Source: JANXLS01 sp038227045
GTDB lineage: Bacteria > Planctomycetota > SZUA-567 > H5-PLA8
Direction: 5' to 3'
Assembly: GCA_038227045.1 (NCBI GenBank)
Contig: JBBRQD010000014.1
Location: 1-64,000, forward strand
DNA length: 64,000 nucleotides
Shown: positions 35,122 to 43,626 of the stretch, one piece after another
Layout of the letters: every line of letters starts with the position of its first letter
Position numbering within the stretch: position 1 is the stretch's first letter
Notes under the pieces: generated by a model
What the model was told of the DNA's origin: nothing
The model's database searches: none
The model's input: the letters and a program-made list of their open reading frames with translations, nothing else
Made by a program: the position numbers and the translations under genes

Positions 35122-36129
35122 ATGCCGAGCGCCACCCCTTTCAATGCCTTCCGCTTTCGAGGCGCGTCCAAGCCGTATGCATTGGCCGCCGTTTTCGTCG
35201 TGGCGCTCGGAGGGCTCGCGTGGCCGCTGTTGCGTTCAAGCAGCGCCGACAAGAATCCTCCCACCGCGCAATCCAATCCGATTATTCTCGGTAAACAAGG
35301 CGAAAAGCCGGGCGAATTTCAGCAGCCGCGCGGGGTGACCGTGTTGCCCGATGGCTCGTTTGTCGTCGTTGACCGCTCCGCGCGCGTGCAGCATTTTTCG
35401 GTGGACGCCAAGCCGCTTTCGCTCTGGTCGATGAAGGACCACGCGCTCGGTAATCCAAAAGGTCTCTGCGCGTTGCCCGACGGCAACATGCTCGTCTGCG
35501 ATACGCATTACGGCCGCGTGCTGAAAATGACACCCGACGGCGCCTTGCTAAGTGTCTGGGGCGAGCCAGGCAAAGGCCCCGGCCAGTTCGTGCACCCGAT
35601 GGGCGCGGCAGTTGACGCGCCGCGCAATCGCGTTTTCGTCGTTGAATACGGCGACTACAACGACCGGGTGCACGTCTTCGATCTCGACGGAAAGTGGCTC
35701 AAAGTCTTCGGCTCGTGCGGCGTCAAAGACGGCGAGTTTCAACGCCCCAGTGGGATCGCCACCGACAAGGACGGTTGCGTCTACGTGGCCGACTCCTGCA
35801 ACCATCGCATTCAGAAATTCGGCGGTGACGGAATATGGGTGAAATCGTTTGGAAAAGAGGGAAGCGCGGACGGGGAATTGCGTTATCCTTATGATATTGC
35901 GCTGGGCGCGGACGGGTTGTTGTATACGGCGGAGTTCGCCAATCATCGCGTTAGCGCGTTTGATTGCGATGGAAAATTCGTGCGGCGATTTGGCGAAGCG
36001 GGGCGCGGGCCGGACCAATTCGCGAACCCGTGGAGCATTGCGGCGGACGCGAGCGGACGGGTGATCGTGTCGGATACGGGCAACCATCGGCTGAAGATTT
36101 TCAAGATCGGGGCACCGAAAACGAAGTAG
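35122..36129 (+). CDS. NHL-repeat six-bladed propeller protein, membrane anchored
   Basis: The 335-aa protein has an N-terminal signal anchor (YALAAVFVVALGGLAWPLL), then NHL repeats. Typical units are GEFQQPRGVTVLPDGSFVVV, GQFVHPMGAAVDAPRNRVFV, GEFQRPSGIATDKDGCVYVA, GELRYPYDIALGADGLLYTA and DQFANPWSIAADASGRVIVS. These form a propeller used for protein or ligand binding in the periplasm. I start at ATG 35122; the frame is open well upstream but overlaps the permease gene there. The stop codon lies inside repeat D. It may belong with the following vWA gene. Confidence 0.85.
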   Translation: MPSATPFNAFRFRGASKPYALAAVFVVALGGLAWPLLRSSSADKNPPTAQSNPIILGKQGEKPGEFQQPRGVTVLPDGSFVVVDRSARVQHFSVDAKPLSLWSMKDHALGNPKGLCALPDGNMLVCDTHYGRVLKMTPDGALLSVWGEPGKGPGQFVHPMGAAVDAPRNRVFVVEYGDYNDRVHVFDLDGKWLKVFGSCGVKDGEFQRPSGIATDKDGCVYVADSCNHRIQKFGGDGIWVKSFGKEGSADGELRYPYDIALGADGLLYTAEFANHRVSAFDCDGKFVRRFGEAGRGPDQFANPWSIAADASGRVIVSDTGNHRLKIFKIGAPKTK

Positions 36130-36150
36130 GACGGGACGGCCAGTCCGTTC
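36126..36150 (+). repeat. Repeat D copy overlapping a stop codon
   Basis: GTAGGACGGGACGGCCAGTC plus five bases, homologous to the left unit at 16669-16693. The TAG at 36127-36129 that ends the NHL gene is part of it. Confidence 0.65.
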
Positions 36151-36154
36151 AAGG

Positions 36155-36184
36155 GAAAGTGGAAGAGGCGTCTCGCCCCTTCAT
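36155..36184 (+). repeat. Repeat E copy 2
   Basis: Opens GAAAGTGGAAGAGGCGTCTC and ends CCCTTCAT; homologous to 10334-10364. It forms an inverted pair with the copy at 36216-36246. Confidence 0.75.
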
Positions 36185-36215
36185 AGTACAGCCTGTTCAG
36201 CGACTTTTGATTAAT

Positions 36216-36246
36216 ATGAGAGGGCCGGGACGGCCCTCCCACTTTC
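36216..36246 (-). repeat. Repeat E copy 3, inverted
   Basis: Read on the minus strand it opens GAAAGTGGGAGGGCCGTCCC and ends GGCCCTCTCAT. It lies 14 bp before the vWA gene start. Confidence 0.75.
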
Positions 36247-36260
36247 TAGAGCGGCGCGTA

Positions 36261-39200
36261 ATGACCGACAGACTCCTGCTTTGGCTGGTCTCCTTCTTCC
36301 CCATCGCGCTGATGACGGCTGTGATTTTTTACGGGCGCTGGAAGAAAATGGGCGGCGCTCCGGCGCGCGACATCGTTTCAATTCTGGTCGTTTTCGGCGG
36401 TCTTGCCGGCTTCGCGGCGTGGCGGTTGCTTCGCCCCGAAACGGCGTCGACGCATGTCTTCATTCAATATCCCTCCGTCCTTCTGCTGGCGATTCCCGCC
36501 TGCGCATTCCTGATCTGGCTGCAGCACTACACGCTCTCCGGCATCTCGCGCGGCCGCATGTGGCTTGCGTATCTGCTGCGCAGCGCCAGCGTCGTGCTCG
36601 TTGCGCTGGCACTGGCCGGCTTGCAGATGATCGTGGAGCGCGACGCGCTCACGGTCGTCTTCGCGCTGGATATTTCAAAGAGCATTCCCGAAGGCGAACG
36701 TCAGCGCGCGCTGGATTTCATTCACAAAACGCGCCCAGCAATGAAAGCGAACGACGACGCGGGACTGGTCGTCTTCGGCGGTCGGGCGGCGTCCGAGGTT
36801 CCGGCGTCACCCCTGTTCGAAGCGCCTGCGCTCAAGGAACTCAAATCGGTTGTTGATCCCAACTCCACCAATATCGGCGGCGCACTGCGCTTCAGCGCCG
36901 CGTCGTTCGACGAAAGTTCCCGCCGCCGCCTCGTCCTGTTCACCGACGGGCGCCAAACCACGGGCAGCGCGACGGAAGAATTGAAGCGCCTCGTGAGCCA
37001 GGGCATCGACGTCTGGATCGTGCCGCTGAAAAATGGCGATACCGCCGAAATGCTGATCGAAAAAGTCGTCGTGCCCGCCGAGTTGTTATGGGAACAAGTC
37101 TTCGACGCGCACATTTATGTCTGGTCGAATGTCAAAGCCGAAGCGACCATCAATCTCTTTCCCGGCGATCCGTCCGGCCCGCCGAAATTATCGCGCAAGG
37201 TCGAGCTCGTTCCGGGCAAGAACCGCGTTACGTTCTCCGGCTTGAAAATGCATTCCGGCGGCACGAAGGAAATTCACGCCGTGCTTGAACCGGCTCATGC
37301 CAGTGACGACACGCTCGATGAAAATAACGAGGCGTGGTCGTTCACCGATGTTCAAACCGACAGCCGCGTACTCGTTCTGACCAGCGATTTGAAGGAAGTT
37401 CAGAATCTGATCGCCGCGTTCGAAGGCGAGAAAATATCGCTCGACGTGCGCTCGCCCGCGTCGCTGCCCAACAACCCCGAGGACTACCGCGCTTACGATT
37501 GCATCATCCTCGCCAATCTCGCGCGCGGCTTCCTGAGCAACGGCCACATGGAAGTCATCGAAAGCTGCGTCAAAGATCAGGGTGCCGGATTGATCATGAT
37601 CGGCGGCGACCAGAGCTTCGGCGCGGGCGGTTATCTGGGCACGCCGATTGAAGCCGCGTTGCCGGTGGACATGAACCTGGACAATGACAAGGTCATGCCC
37701 AGCGGCGCGCTTTGCATTGTCCTGCACACCTGCGAATTCGGAGACGGCAATGCGTGGGGCAAGAAAATCTCCAAAGCTGCGATCAACGTGCTTTCGCCGC
37801 AGGATTACGCTGGATTGATCGATTACGATAATTTCAACGCGGAAGCCTGGGCTTTCAAACCCACACTGGTCTCGCGCAAACAATGGATGTTCGGCCTGAT
37901 CGACGGCTGCGATCCCGGCGACATGCCGTCGCTTGAGAAAATTGTTTCGATGGCCGTCAACGAACTGACCAAGCTTCAGAACATCAGCAAGAAGCACGTC
38001 ATAATTATCACCGACGGCGATCCACAGCCGCCGCAGGCCGGCACCATCGCCGCAGCCAAAAACGGCGCGATCAGCATCTCCGCCGTCTCAATTTTCCCGC
38101 ACGGCGGCCCCGACATCAACGCGCTCAAGGAAGTCTGCTCCAAGACCGGCGGCAACTATTACTCGGCCAACGATCCGAAAAAGCTGCCACAGATTTTCAT
38201 CAAAGAAGCCGCGATCGTGCGCAAGAATCTGATTCATCCGCCCGAAGGCAACGGCCCGCCCGTACCGGTGACTTTGGGCGTGCCCGGCCCGACGCTGAAA
38301 GATTTCGGTTCCGAATTTCCCCCCGTCCGCGCACTGGTCATGACCCAGCCCAAGCGTCAGGCGGAACTGCAGCTTTACACGCTCGTCAAAGGCGCTCAAA
38401 CGCCGATTCTGGCGAGCTGGCGCTACGGGTTGGGGCAGAGCGTCGCGTTCACCTCCGACAGTTCGACGCGCTGGGCGCCGGATTGGGTGAGCTGGGCGAG
38501 CTACAAGAAATTCTGGACCAACATTCTGCGCGATGCCAGCCGCAAGCGCATGCCATCCAATCACACGGTCACCACTCGCATTGAAGATGGTGTCGCGCAC
38601 GTCGTCGTCGAGGCTCTCGACGCGAAAGGCGAAAGCTACCTCAACTTCGGCAAACTTGCCGGGAGCGCCATTGAGCCGAAAGGACCGAAAGGCGAGAACG
38701 AAGGCAACATGCACACGTTGAAATTCGCGATGACCCAGGCAGGCCGCTACGAAGCGACGTTCCCCGTGGACAAAACCGGCGCGTATGCGATCACCGTCAT
38801 TGATCAGTCCGATCCCCGCCGGCCGCAAAGCATCGTCACCGGCATCGCCAACAGCTACAGCGCCGAATTCGCCCACACCGAAAACGACGACGCGCTGTTT
38901 GCCCAAATGGACGATATCGCCACCGGCAAAAACACAGTGCGCCGTCTCAAGGATCTCGCGAAACTCAACCCCCTTGACAGCGGCGTGTTCGCTCATGACA
39001 TGCCGCCGAAAAGCCAGCCAACCGATCTGTTCAAATGGCTGCTGATCGCCGCCGTCTGCCTGTTCCCGCTCGACGTTGCGGTTCGCCGCTTGGCCATCGA
39101 TCCGGAAAAATTTTTCCTGTGGCTATATCGTTTCATCGAGCCCGCGCTGCTGGCGTTGAATTTAAAGAAGCGCCAATTGCAAGCCGCCGCCAAAGACGCT

Positions 39201-39455
39201 CTGGCCGGTGCGCCGGCAGCCAATCTGCCGCCGCAGGAAATCGTGCCGTCAGGGTCGATGAGCCGCGAGGCACAGAGCCGTTACGAAGAAGCCGGCGGAA
39301 GCGACTCGGCGCGAAATATGAACCTCGATCCAAACGCGCAGGCCGCAGGAAAGAAGCCGGTCGTGGGCGGCACAAAGCTGACGCCGGTGGAGAAAGCGGC
39401 CAGCGAATACACAGGTGCGCTGTTAAAAGCGAAGCGGCGCGCGAAGAAGGAATGA
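36261..39455 (+). CDS. Large membrane-anchored vWA protein (Bat/CoxE-like partner of MoxR)
   Basis: The 1064-aa protein has four N-terminal TM helices (within residues 1-125). A vWA domain follows with an intact MIDAS start D137-I-S-K-S141 and LVLFTDGRQTTGSATEELKR. The middle holds a glutamine-amidotransferase-like segment (YDCIILANLARGFLSNG; GLIMIGGDQSFGAGGYLG). A second vWA-like strand carries HVIIITDGDPQPPQAGTIAA. A C-terminal TM helix (LLIAAVCLFPLDVAV) leads to a charged tail. vWA proteins of this kind work with MoxR ATPases in metal-dependent assembly or activation of envelope complexes; a MoxR gene lies 670 bp downstream. The start is ATG 36261; the frame is open upstream through repeat E. 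Confidence 0.88.
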   Translation: MTDRLLLWLVSFFPIALMTAVIFYGRWKKMGGAPARDIVSILVVFGGLAGFAAWRLLRPETASTHVFIQYPSVLLLAIPACAFLIWLQHYTLSGISRGRMWLAYLLRSASVVLVALALAGLQMIVERDALTVVFALDISKSIPEGERQRALDFIHKTRPAMKANDDAGLVVFGGRAASEVPASPLFEAPALKELKSVVDPNSTNIGGALRFSAASFDESSRRRLVLFTDGRQTTGSATEELKRLVSQGIDVWIVPLKNGDTAEMLIEKVVVPAELLWEQVFDAHIYVWSNVKAEATINLFPGDPSGPPKLSRKVELVPGKNRVTFSGLKMHSGGTKEIHAVLEPAHASDDTLDENNEAWSFTDVQTDSRVLVLTSDLKEVQNLIAAFEGEKISLDVRSPASLPNNPEDYRAYDCIILANLARGFLSNGHMEVIESCVKDQGAGLIMIGGDQSFGAGGYLGTPIEAALPVDMNLDNDKVMPSGALCIVLHTCEFGDGNAWGKKISKAAINVLSPQDYAGLIDYDNFNAEAWAFKPTLVSRKQWMFGLIDGCDPGDMPSLEKIVSMAVNELTKLQNISKKHVIIITDGDPQPPQAGTIAAAKNGAISISAVSIFPHGGPDINALKEVCSKTGGNYYSANDPKKLPQIFIKEAAIVRKNLIHPPEGNGPPVPVTLGVPGPTLKDFGSEFPPVRALVMTQPKRQAELQLYTLVKGAQTPILASWRYGLGQSVAFTSDSSTRWAPDWVSWASYKKFWTNILRDASRKRMPSNHTVTTRIEDGVAHVVVEALDAKGESYLNFGKLAGSAIEPKGPKGENEGNMHTLKFAMTQAGRYEATFPVDKTGAYAITVIDQSDPRRPQSIVTGIANSYSAEFAHTENDDALFAQMDDIATGKNTVRRLKDLAKLNPLDSGVFAHDMPPKSQPTDLFKWLLIAAVCLFPLDVAVRRLAIDPEKFFLWLYRFIEPALLALNLKKRQLQAAAKDALAGAPAANLPPQEIVPSGSMSREAQSRYEEAGGSDSARNMNLDPNAQAAGKKPVVGGTKLTPVEKAASEYTGALLKAKRRAKKE

Positions 39456-39510
39456 CGAGTTGACACTCAATATGACATTGACAGTCACACATGAACAGGA
39501 GGACCGATCA

Positions 39511-39573
39511 ATGACCGCATTGGACACATTAAGGGAACCGAAAAATGCGAACCCACCGCTTTACGCTTGCTGA
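39511..39573 (+). other. 20-codon leader ORF overlapping the Uma2 start
   Basis: An ideal AGGAGG (39497-39502) precedes ATG 39511, which opens a 20-codon frame (MTALDTLREPKNANPPLYAC) ending at TGA 39573, inside the Uma2 gene in another frame. Uma2 proteins often begin with a similar short tail before the xxRFTLAEYDxL motif. This may therefore be the original N-terminus, separated by a one-base change in the A run at 39541-39545, or a coupling leader peptide. Confidence 0.35.
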
Positions 39574-40111
39574 ATACGACAGCTTGGTGGATCTTGGCTT
39601 TTTCGAAGGCAAAACCGTCGAACTTTTAGAAGGAGAGATTGTCGTGATGAGTCCGCAGAATCCTCCGCATAGCTGGTCGACTAGAAATATTGCCGACGTT
39701 TTGGGAAATGCCTTTGGCCCGGAGTATCTGATATTTCAACATTCGCAGTTGTCGCTTCCGGGCAATTCAGAACCTGAACCTGACGTAGCCGTCGTCAAAG
39801 GCAGTAAAAACGATTTCTGGAATGCTCATCCGACAACAGCAGAAGTGGTCGTCGAAGTCAGTCTTTCTTCGAACGCCAAAGATCGATTGCAGAAGGCGCC
39901 AATTTATGCGCGGGCAGGAATTTCTGAATATTGGATTGTCAATTTGTTAAAAAATCAGCTCGAGATTTTGCGCACCCCGCGAAAGGAGTCGGCGAGACGA
40001 TACAATTACTCCAGCACCAGCATACTATTTCCGGGCGAAATCGTTTCGCCGCTGGCCAAACCGAAAGTGAAAATCGCCGTCAGCGATTTGTTTCCGCCCA
40101 TCAAAAAATAA
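39545..40111 (+). CDS. Uma2-family (DUF820) putative restriction endonuclease-fold protein
   Basis: The 188-aa protein is a typical Uma2/DUF820 member. It has HRFTLAEYDSLVDLGFFEGK, the ELLEGEIVVMSPQNPPHS strand, and the PD-(D/E)xK-like core EPEPDVAVV followed by VVVEVS, then IYARAGISEYWIVNL. The family has a nuclease fold but no settled role and is often mobile. It sits between the vWA and MoxR genes, which are usually adjacent, so it looks like an insertion into that operon. The start ATG 39545 has a modest AAGGGA site; the stronger AGGAGG upstream serves ATG 39511 in another frame. Confidence 0.88.
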   Translation: MRTHRFTLAEYDSLVDLGFFEGKTVELLEGEIVVMSPQNPPHSWSTRNIADVLGNAFGPEYLIFQHSQLSLPGNSEPEPDVAVVKGSKNDFWNAHPTTAEVVVEVSLSSNAKDRLQKAPIYARAGISEYWIVNLLKNQLEILRTPRKESARRYNYSSTSILFPGEIVSPLAKPKVKIAVSDLFPPIKK

Positions 40112-40125
40112 ACCGAGGACGTTTC

Positions 40126-41133
40126 ATGAGCGCAGAACCCATTACCCAGCAAGCCTCCGAATTTCGCGAGATGTTTCAGAAACTCCGCGATGAAGTCGGC
40201 AAAGTCATGGTCGGCCACAAAGAGATCGTCGATGGCGTGCTGACCTGCATTTTCGCGGGCGGTAACTGCCTGCTCGAAGGCGCGCCCGGATTGGGCAAGA
40301 CGCTGCTGGTCCGCACACTGGCGCAGTGTCTCAATCTGCATTTTTCGCGGATCCAATTCACGCCCGATCTGATGCCCGCCGACATCATCGGCACAAACAT
40401 CGTCACCGAATCTGAAGGCGGCCGGCGCGAGATGAAATTTCAGCCGGGCCCGATCTTCGCGCAAATCGTCCTCGCCGACGAAGTCAACCGCGCCACGCCC
40501 AAGACACAGTCCGCGCTGCTGGAAGCGATGCAGGAACATTCCGTCACCGTCGGCCGCAGCATCTATAAACTCGAGCAGCCCTTCTTTGTGCTCGCGACGC
40601 AAAATCCAATCGAACAGGAAGGCACTTACCCGCTCCCGGAAGCGCAGCTCGATCGCTTTCTGTTTAAATTGAACGTGGGCTATTCGGATCGCGCCGATCT
40701 CGCCGAAGTGCTGCGCCGCACGACCGAGACCGCCAAGAACGAAGCGTCTCAAGTCATCGATGGCCCTTCGCTGCTGCGCTACCGGACGTTCGTACGCCAA
40801 GCGCTGGTCGCGCCGCCGGTCCTGGATTTCGCGGTGCGCCTGACGCTGGCCACGGTCCCGAACGGCGAATTTGCCACTGAGGCAACGAACAAATACATCC
40901 GTTTCGGCGCGTCGCCGCGCGGCGCGCAAGCGCTGATCCTGGCCGCGAAAATCCGCGGGCTGCTAGATGGCCGCTACCACGCGAGCTTCGAAGACATCGT
41001 CGCCGTTGCGCTGCCGTGCCTGCGGCACCGCATCATTTTGAACTTCGAGGCCGAAGCCGAAAACATCAGCCCCGACGAAGTGGTGAAGGAGATTTTGAAG
41101 AGCGTGCCGAAGCAGTACGAAGAGGCGGCGTGA
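40126..41133 (+). CDS. MoxR-type AAA+ ATPase
   Basis: The 335-aa protein has the MoxR hallmarks: VMVGHKEIVDGVLTCIFAGG, Walker A GAPGLGKT, the PDLMPADIIGTN motif, Walker B ADEVNRATPKTQSALLEAM, sensor ATQNPIEQEGTYPLPEAQLD, and the C-terminal helical lid. MoxR ATPases act as chaperones with vWA partners for insertion of cofactors or assembly of complexes. The vWA gene upstream is its probable partner, with a Uma2 gene between them. The start is ATG 40126 after GAGG; the frame opens at 39931 inside the Uma2 gene. A strong hairpin follows the stop. Confidence 0.94.
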   Translation: MSAEPITQQASEFREMFQKLRDEVGKVMVGHKEIVDGVLTCIFAGGNCLLEGAPGLGKTLLVRTLAQCLNLHFSRIQFTPDLMPADIIGTNIVTESEGGRREMKFQPGPIFAQIVLADEVNRATPKTQSALLEAMQEHSVTVGRSIYKLEQPFFVLATQNPIEQEGTYPLPEAQLDRFLFKLNVGYSDRADLAEVLRRTTETAKNEASQVIDGPSLLRYRTFVRQALVAPPVLDFAVRLTLATVPNGEFATEATNKYIRFGASPRGAQALILAAKIRGLLDGRYHASFEDIVAVALPCLRHRIILNFEAEAENISPDEVVKEILKSVPKQYEEAA

Positions 41134-41135
41134 AA

Positions 41136-41162
41136 ATTGTAGGGCCGAAACGGCCCTACAAT
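41136..41162. terminator. Bidirectional terminator hairpin
   Basis: ATTGTAGGGCCG, loop AAA, CGGCCCTACAAT: a perfect 12-bp stem three bases after the MoxR stop and six bases before the end of the convergent propeller gene. U-rich tails exist on both sides (ATCTTCTTT rightwards; leftwards the complement gives TTTTCA). It may also be a variant of the D/E repeats, since it shares GTAGG and GGCCG elements. Confidence 0.75.
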
Positions 41163-41167
41163 CTTCT

Positions 41168-42094
41168 TTACTTCAATCCCTTCTCTCCCGGATCGATGAC
41201 GTGAATTTCATGCACGCCGCCGTTCTTTCCGGTCTTGAACGTCCAGACCACTTTCTTATCTGGCGTGACTTCCAGCGCTTTTACCAGATCCGCTTTGCCC
41301 GCGCCGTAACTGCAAATCACCGTGTTTCCATTCGCGAGGCGTTGCGCGCCGCAGGGATCGTTTAGCAGCGGCGTGGGCAGATCTTTGTTCGTCAATTGCC
41401 AGACGATTTTTCCGTCCTTGTCGAATTCGACGACCATGTTGCCGTGCGTGCAGTTGACCAGCGTATTGCCGTTTTCCAAGCGAATGGCGGTGAACGGCCA
41501 ACTGTCTTTCGGGTCTTCCGGCGTCTTGAATTCAGCGACAACCGTGCCGTCCGCTTTGTACTCTTTCACCGCGTGATCGAGCAGGTGCGGCACGAGATAA
41601 TTTCCGTTCGGCAGTTTCCGCGCCATGCGCGTCTGCATGTGCGCGTTGGGAATCTGGCATTTCAGCGCGAATTCCACCGCGATCTTTCCCTCGCGCGTGA
41701 TCTCCATCAACTTGGGAGTCGGTCCGCCTTCGGTCATCACGATGTTGCCGTTTTCAAGCGGCTGTACCGAATGCACTTCTTTCTGCGAACCTTTGAATTC
41801 GAAGACCGTCTTGCCTTCTTTGTCCACTTCAACGATCGCGCCGCCGGGATAGTTTCCGCCCGCGCTGACAGACATCAGCAAATTTCCGTTTGGCATCATC
41901 CAGCCGTCGCGCGTGCCGTGCGGATATTTCCACGTTACCGTGCTGTCTTTGCCGACGATATACGTCTCTCCGCCGAAGACGACAAACGTGTGCGTAACTC
42001 CCGTCTCCGATTCCTGCTTCATCGCCGGCGCATCGCCGCAAAACGCACTCACCGACACCACAACCATTAGTAACGGAACCGCCCACATTCGCAT
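41168..42094 (-). CDS. Secreted PQQ-like propeller protein
   Basis: The 308-aa protein has a signal peptide (MWAVPLLMVVVSVSAFCG) and repeated propeller strands with an NGN core: MPNGNLLMSVSAGG, LENGNIVMTEGG, LPNGNYLVPHLL, LENGNTLVNCTHGN, LANGNTVICSYGAGKADLVK. Acidic motifs such as EVDKEGKTVFEFKG lie between them. It is probably a periplasmic binding or sensor propeller; there is no heme motif. The start is ATG 42094 with AAGGGA upstream; the frame is open to 42646, but that part lies inside the DUF1501 gene. It is the last gene of the set DUF1549/1553, DUF1501, propeller. Confidence 0.8.
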   Translation of the reverse strand: MRMWAVPLLMVVVSVSAFCGDAPAMKQESETGVTHTFVVFGGETYIVGKDSTVTWKYPHGTRDGWMMPNGNLLMSVSAGGNYPGGAIVEVDKEGKTVFEFKGSQKEVHSVQPLENGNIVMTEGGPTPKLMEITREGKIAVEFALKCQIPNAHMQTRMARKLPNGNYLVPHLLDHAVKEYKADGTVVAEFKTPEDPKDSWPFTAIRLENGNTLVNCTHGNMVVEFDKDGKIVWQLTNKDLPTPLLNDPCGAQRLANGNTVICSYGAGKADLVKALEVTPDKKVVWTFKTGKNGGVHEIHVIDPGEKGLK

Positions 42095-42147
42095 CGCTTG
42101 TCCCTTTTTAATTTTGTGATTCTTCGCATAGTTGCGAGAGAAAATAA

Positions 42148-43581
42148 TTATGCCAGAACCTGCTTGATCACATTCCCGAAAACGTCCGTCAGCCGCATGT
42201 CGCGCCCGCCCCAGCGGTAGGTCAGCTTGGTGTGCTCCATGCCCATCAAGTGCATCATCGTGGCGTGCAGATCGTGCATCTGCAATTTGTTTTCGACGGC
42301 CTTGTAGCCGTATTCGTCGGTGGCTCCGAAGACGGTTCCAGCCTTGACGCCGCCGCCGGCCATCCAGACTGAAAATCCAAACGGATTGTGATCGCGGCCA
42401 TCGCTGCCTTGCGCGAACGGCGTCCGGCCGAATTCGCCCGTGAAAACGACCAGCGTCGACTCGAGCAGCCCACGCGATTTCAAATCTTTCAACAGTCCGC
42501 CGATGGGTTGATCGACCGCGCGCGCATTGTCCGCGTGGCCTTTCTTCAGTCCGCCGTGCTGATCCCAGCGATCCCCTCCGGTTGCGGGGCAGGTCAGCTC
42601 GACGAAGCGCACGCCGCTTTCCACGAGTTTGCGCGCGATCAGGCATTCCATTCCGAACGTGCGCGTCTGCGGAAATTGCGCGTCGAGTCCATACAGTTTT
42701 TTCGTCGCGTCGCTTTCGCTCTTGAGGTCCATTAGTTCCGGCACGGCGGTCTGCATTTTGAACGCCAGTTCGTAATTGGCGACGGCGGACTCCAGCGCGT
42801 CTTCGTGGCCAATCTTCTCGAGCAGCGCGGCGTCGAGCTTCGCCATGAGATCGAGTTTTTTGCGCTGCTGTCCCGGGCGCGCTTCGGAGGGTTTGATGTT
42901 GGCGAGCGGTTCAGCATCCGGCTTGAAAATCGAGCCTTGATAGGACGCGGGCAAAAAGCCGCTGTTAAAATTGTCGAGGCCGCCAGGCGGAATCAAACCG
43001 CCGTTGAGCACCACGAAGCCCGGCAGATTGCGGTTCTCGCTGCCCATTCCGTAACCGAACCACGCGCCCATGCTCGGTCGCCCCTGCTGCCCGTTGCCGG
43101 TGTGCAGGAAATAATTCGCGCTGGTGTGCTCGGAAAAATTCGACGTCATCGACCGAATCACGCAAAGTTCGTCGGCGCTTTCGGCGATGTATGGAAAAAG
43201 ATCGCTGACCCAAATGCCGCTCTTGCCGTATTGCTTGAACGCCCAGGGGCTGCCGAGCGTGTTGCCGTTGTTGTTGAACTGCGTCGGCTCCATTTTCATT
43301 TTGAACGGCTGGCCGTTTTCCTTCGTCAGCAGCGGCTTGGGATCAAAGCTGTCAACCTGTGAAACGCCGCCGTCCATGTAGAGAAAAATGATGCTTTTTG
43401 CTTTCGCGGGAAAATTCGTGGGCTTGGGCGCGTAAGCGTCGGTCCGTTTCGATTCGCCGGCGAAACTCGATTGCGGCGTACCGAACAAGCCGGCGAATGC
43501 CACGGCACCGAAACCGGTGGCGCAGCGCTCGAGCATTTGACGGCGGGAAATGGGAGGGTGGGCGAAGCGATTACAGTGCAT
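42148..43581 (-). CDS. DUF1501 protein (alkaline-phosphatase/sulfatase-like, Tat-exported)
   Basis: The 477-aa protein has a Tat-like N-terminus (PPISRRQMLERCATGFGAVA). It carries the DUF1501 signatures: AKSIIFLYMDGGVSQVDSFD with the metal-site aspartate, SMTSNFSEHTSANYFLHTGN, GRPSMGAWFGYGMGSENRN, ESTLVVFTGEFGRTPFAQGS with the EFGRTP motif, and HDLHATMMHLMGMEHTKLTY. The family shares the alkaline phosphatase/sulfatase fold and is nearly always paired with a DUF1549/DUF1553 heme protein, which is found here 45 bp upstream. Function is uncharacterised; an extracytoplasmic hydrolase is likely. Confidence 0.93.
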   Translation of the reverse strand: MHCNRFAHPPISRRQMLERCATGFGAVAFAGLFGTPQSSFAGESKRTDAYAPKPTNFPAKAKSIIFLYMDGGVSQVDSFDPKPLLTKENGQPFKMKMEPTQFNNNGNTLGSPWAFKQYGKSGIWVSDLFPYIAESADELCVIRSMTSNFSEHTSANYFLHTGNGQQGRPSMGAWFGYGMGSENRNLPGFVVLNGGLIPPGGLDNFNSGFLPASYQGSIFKPDAEPLANIKPSEARPGQQRKKLDLMAKLDAALLEKIGHEDALESAVANYELAFKMQTAVPELMDLKSESDATKKLYGLDAQFPQTRTFGMECLIARKLVESGVRFVELTCPATGGDRWDQHGGLKKGHADNARAVDQPIGGLLKDLKSRGLLESTLVVFTGEFGRTPFAQGSDGRDHNPFGFSVWMAGGGVKAGTVFGATDEYGYKAVENKLQMHDLHATMMHLMGMEHTKLTYRWGGRDMRLTDVFGNVIKQVLA

Positions 43582-43626
43582 TTTTGAAAACCTGTTTTCT
43601 ATTGAAAAAACTTTCGATTCATCGGC

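Noticed and set aside
35964..36260. Upstream extension of the vWA frame
   Set aside because: It overlaps the NHL gene and runs through repeats D and E; ATG 36261 begins directly before the TM helices.
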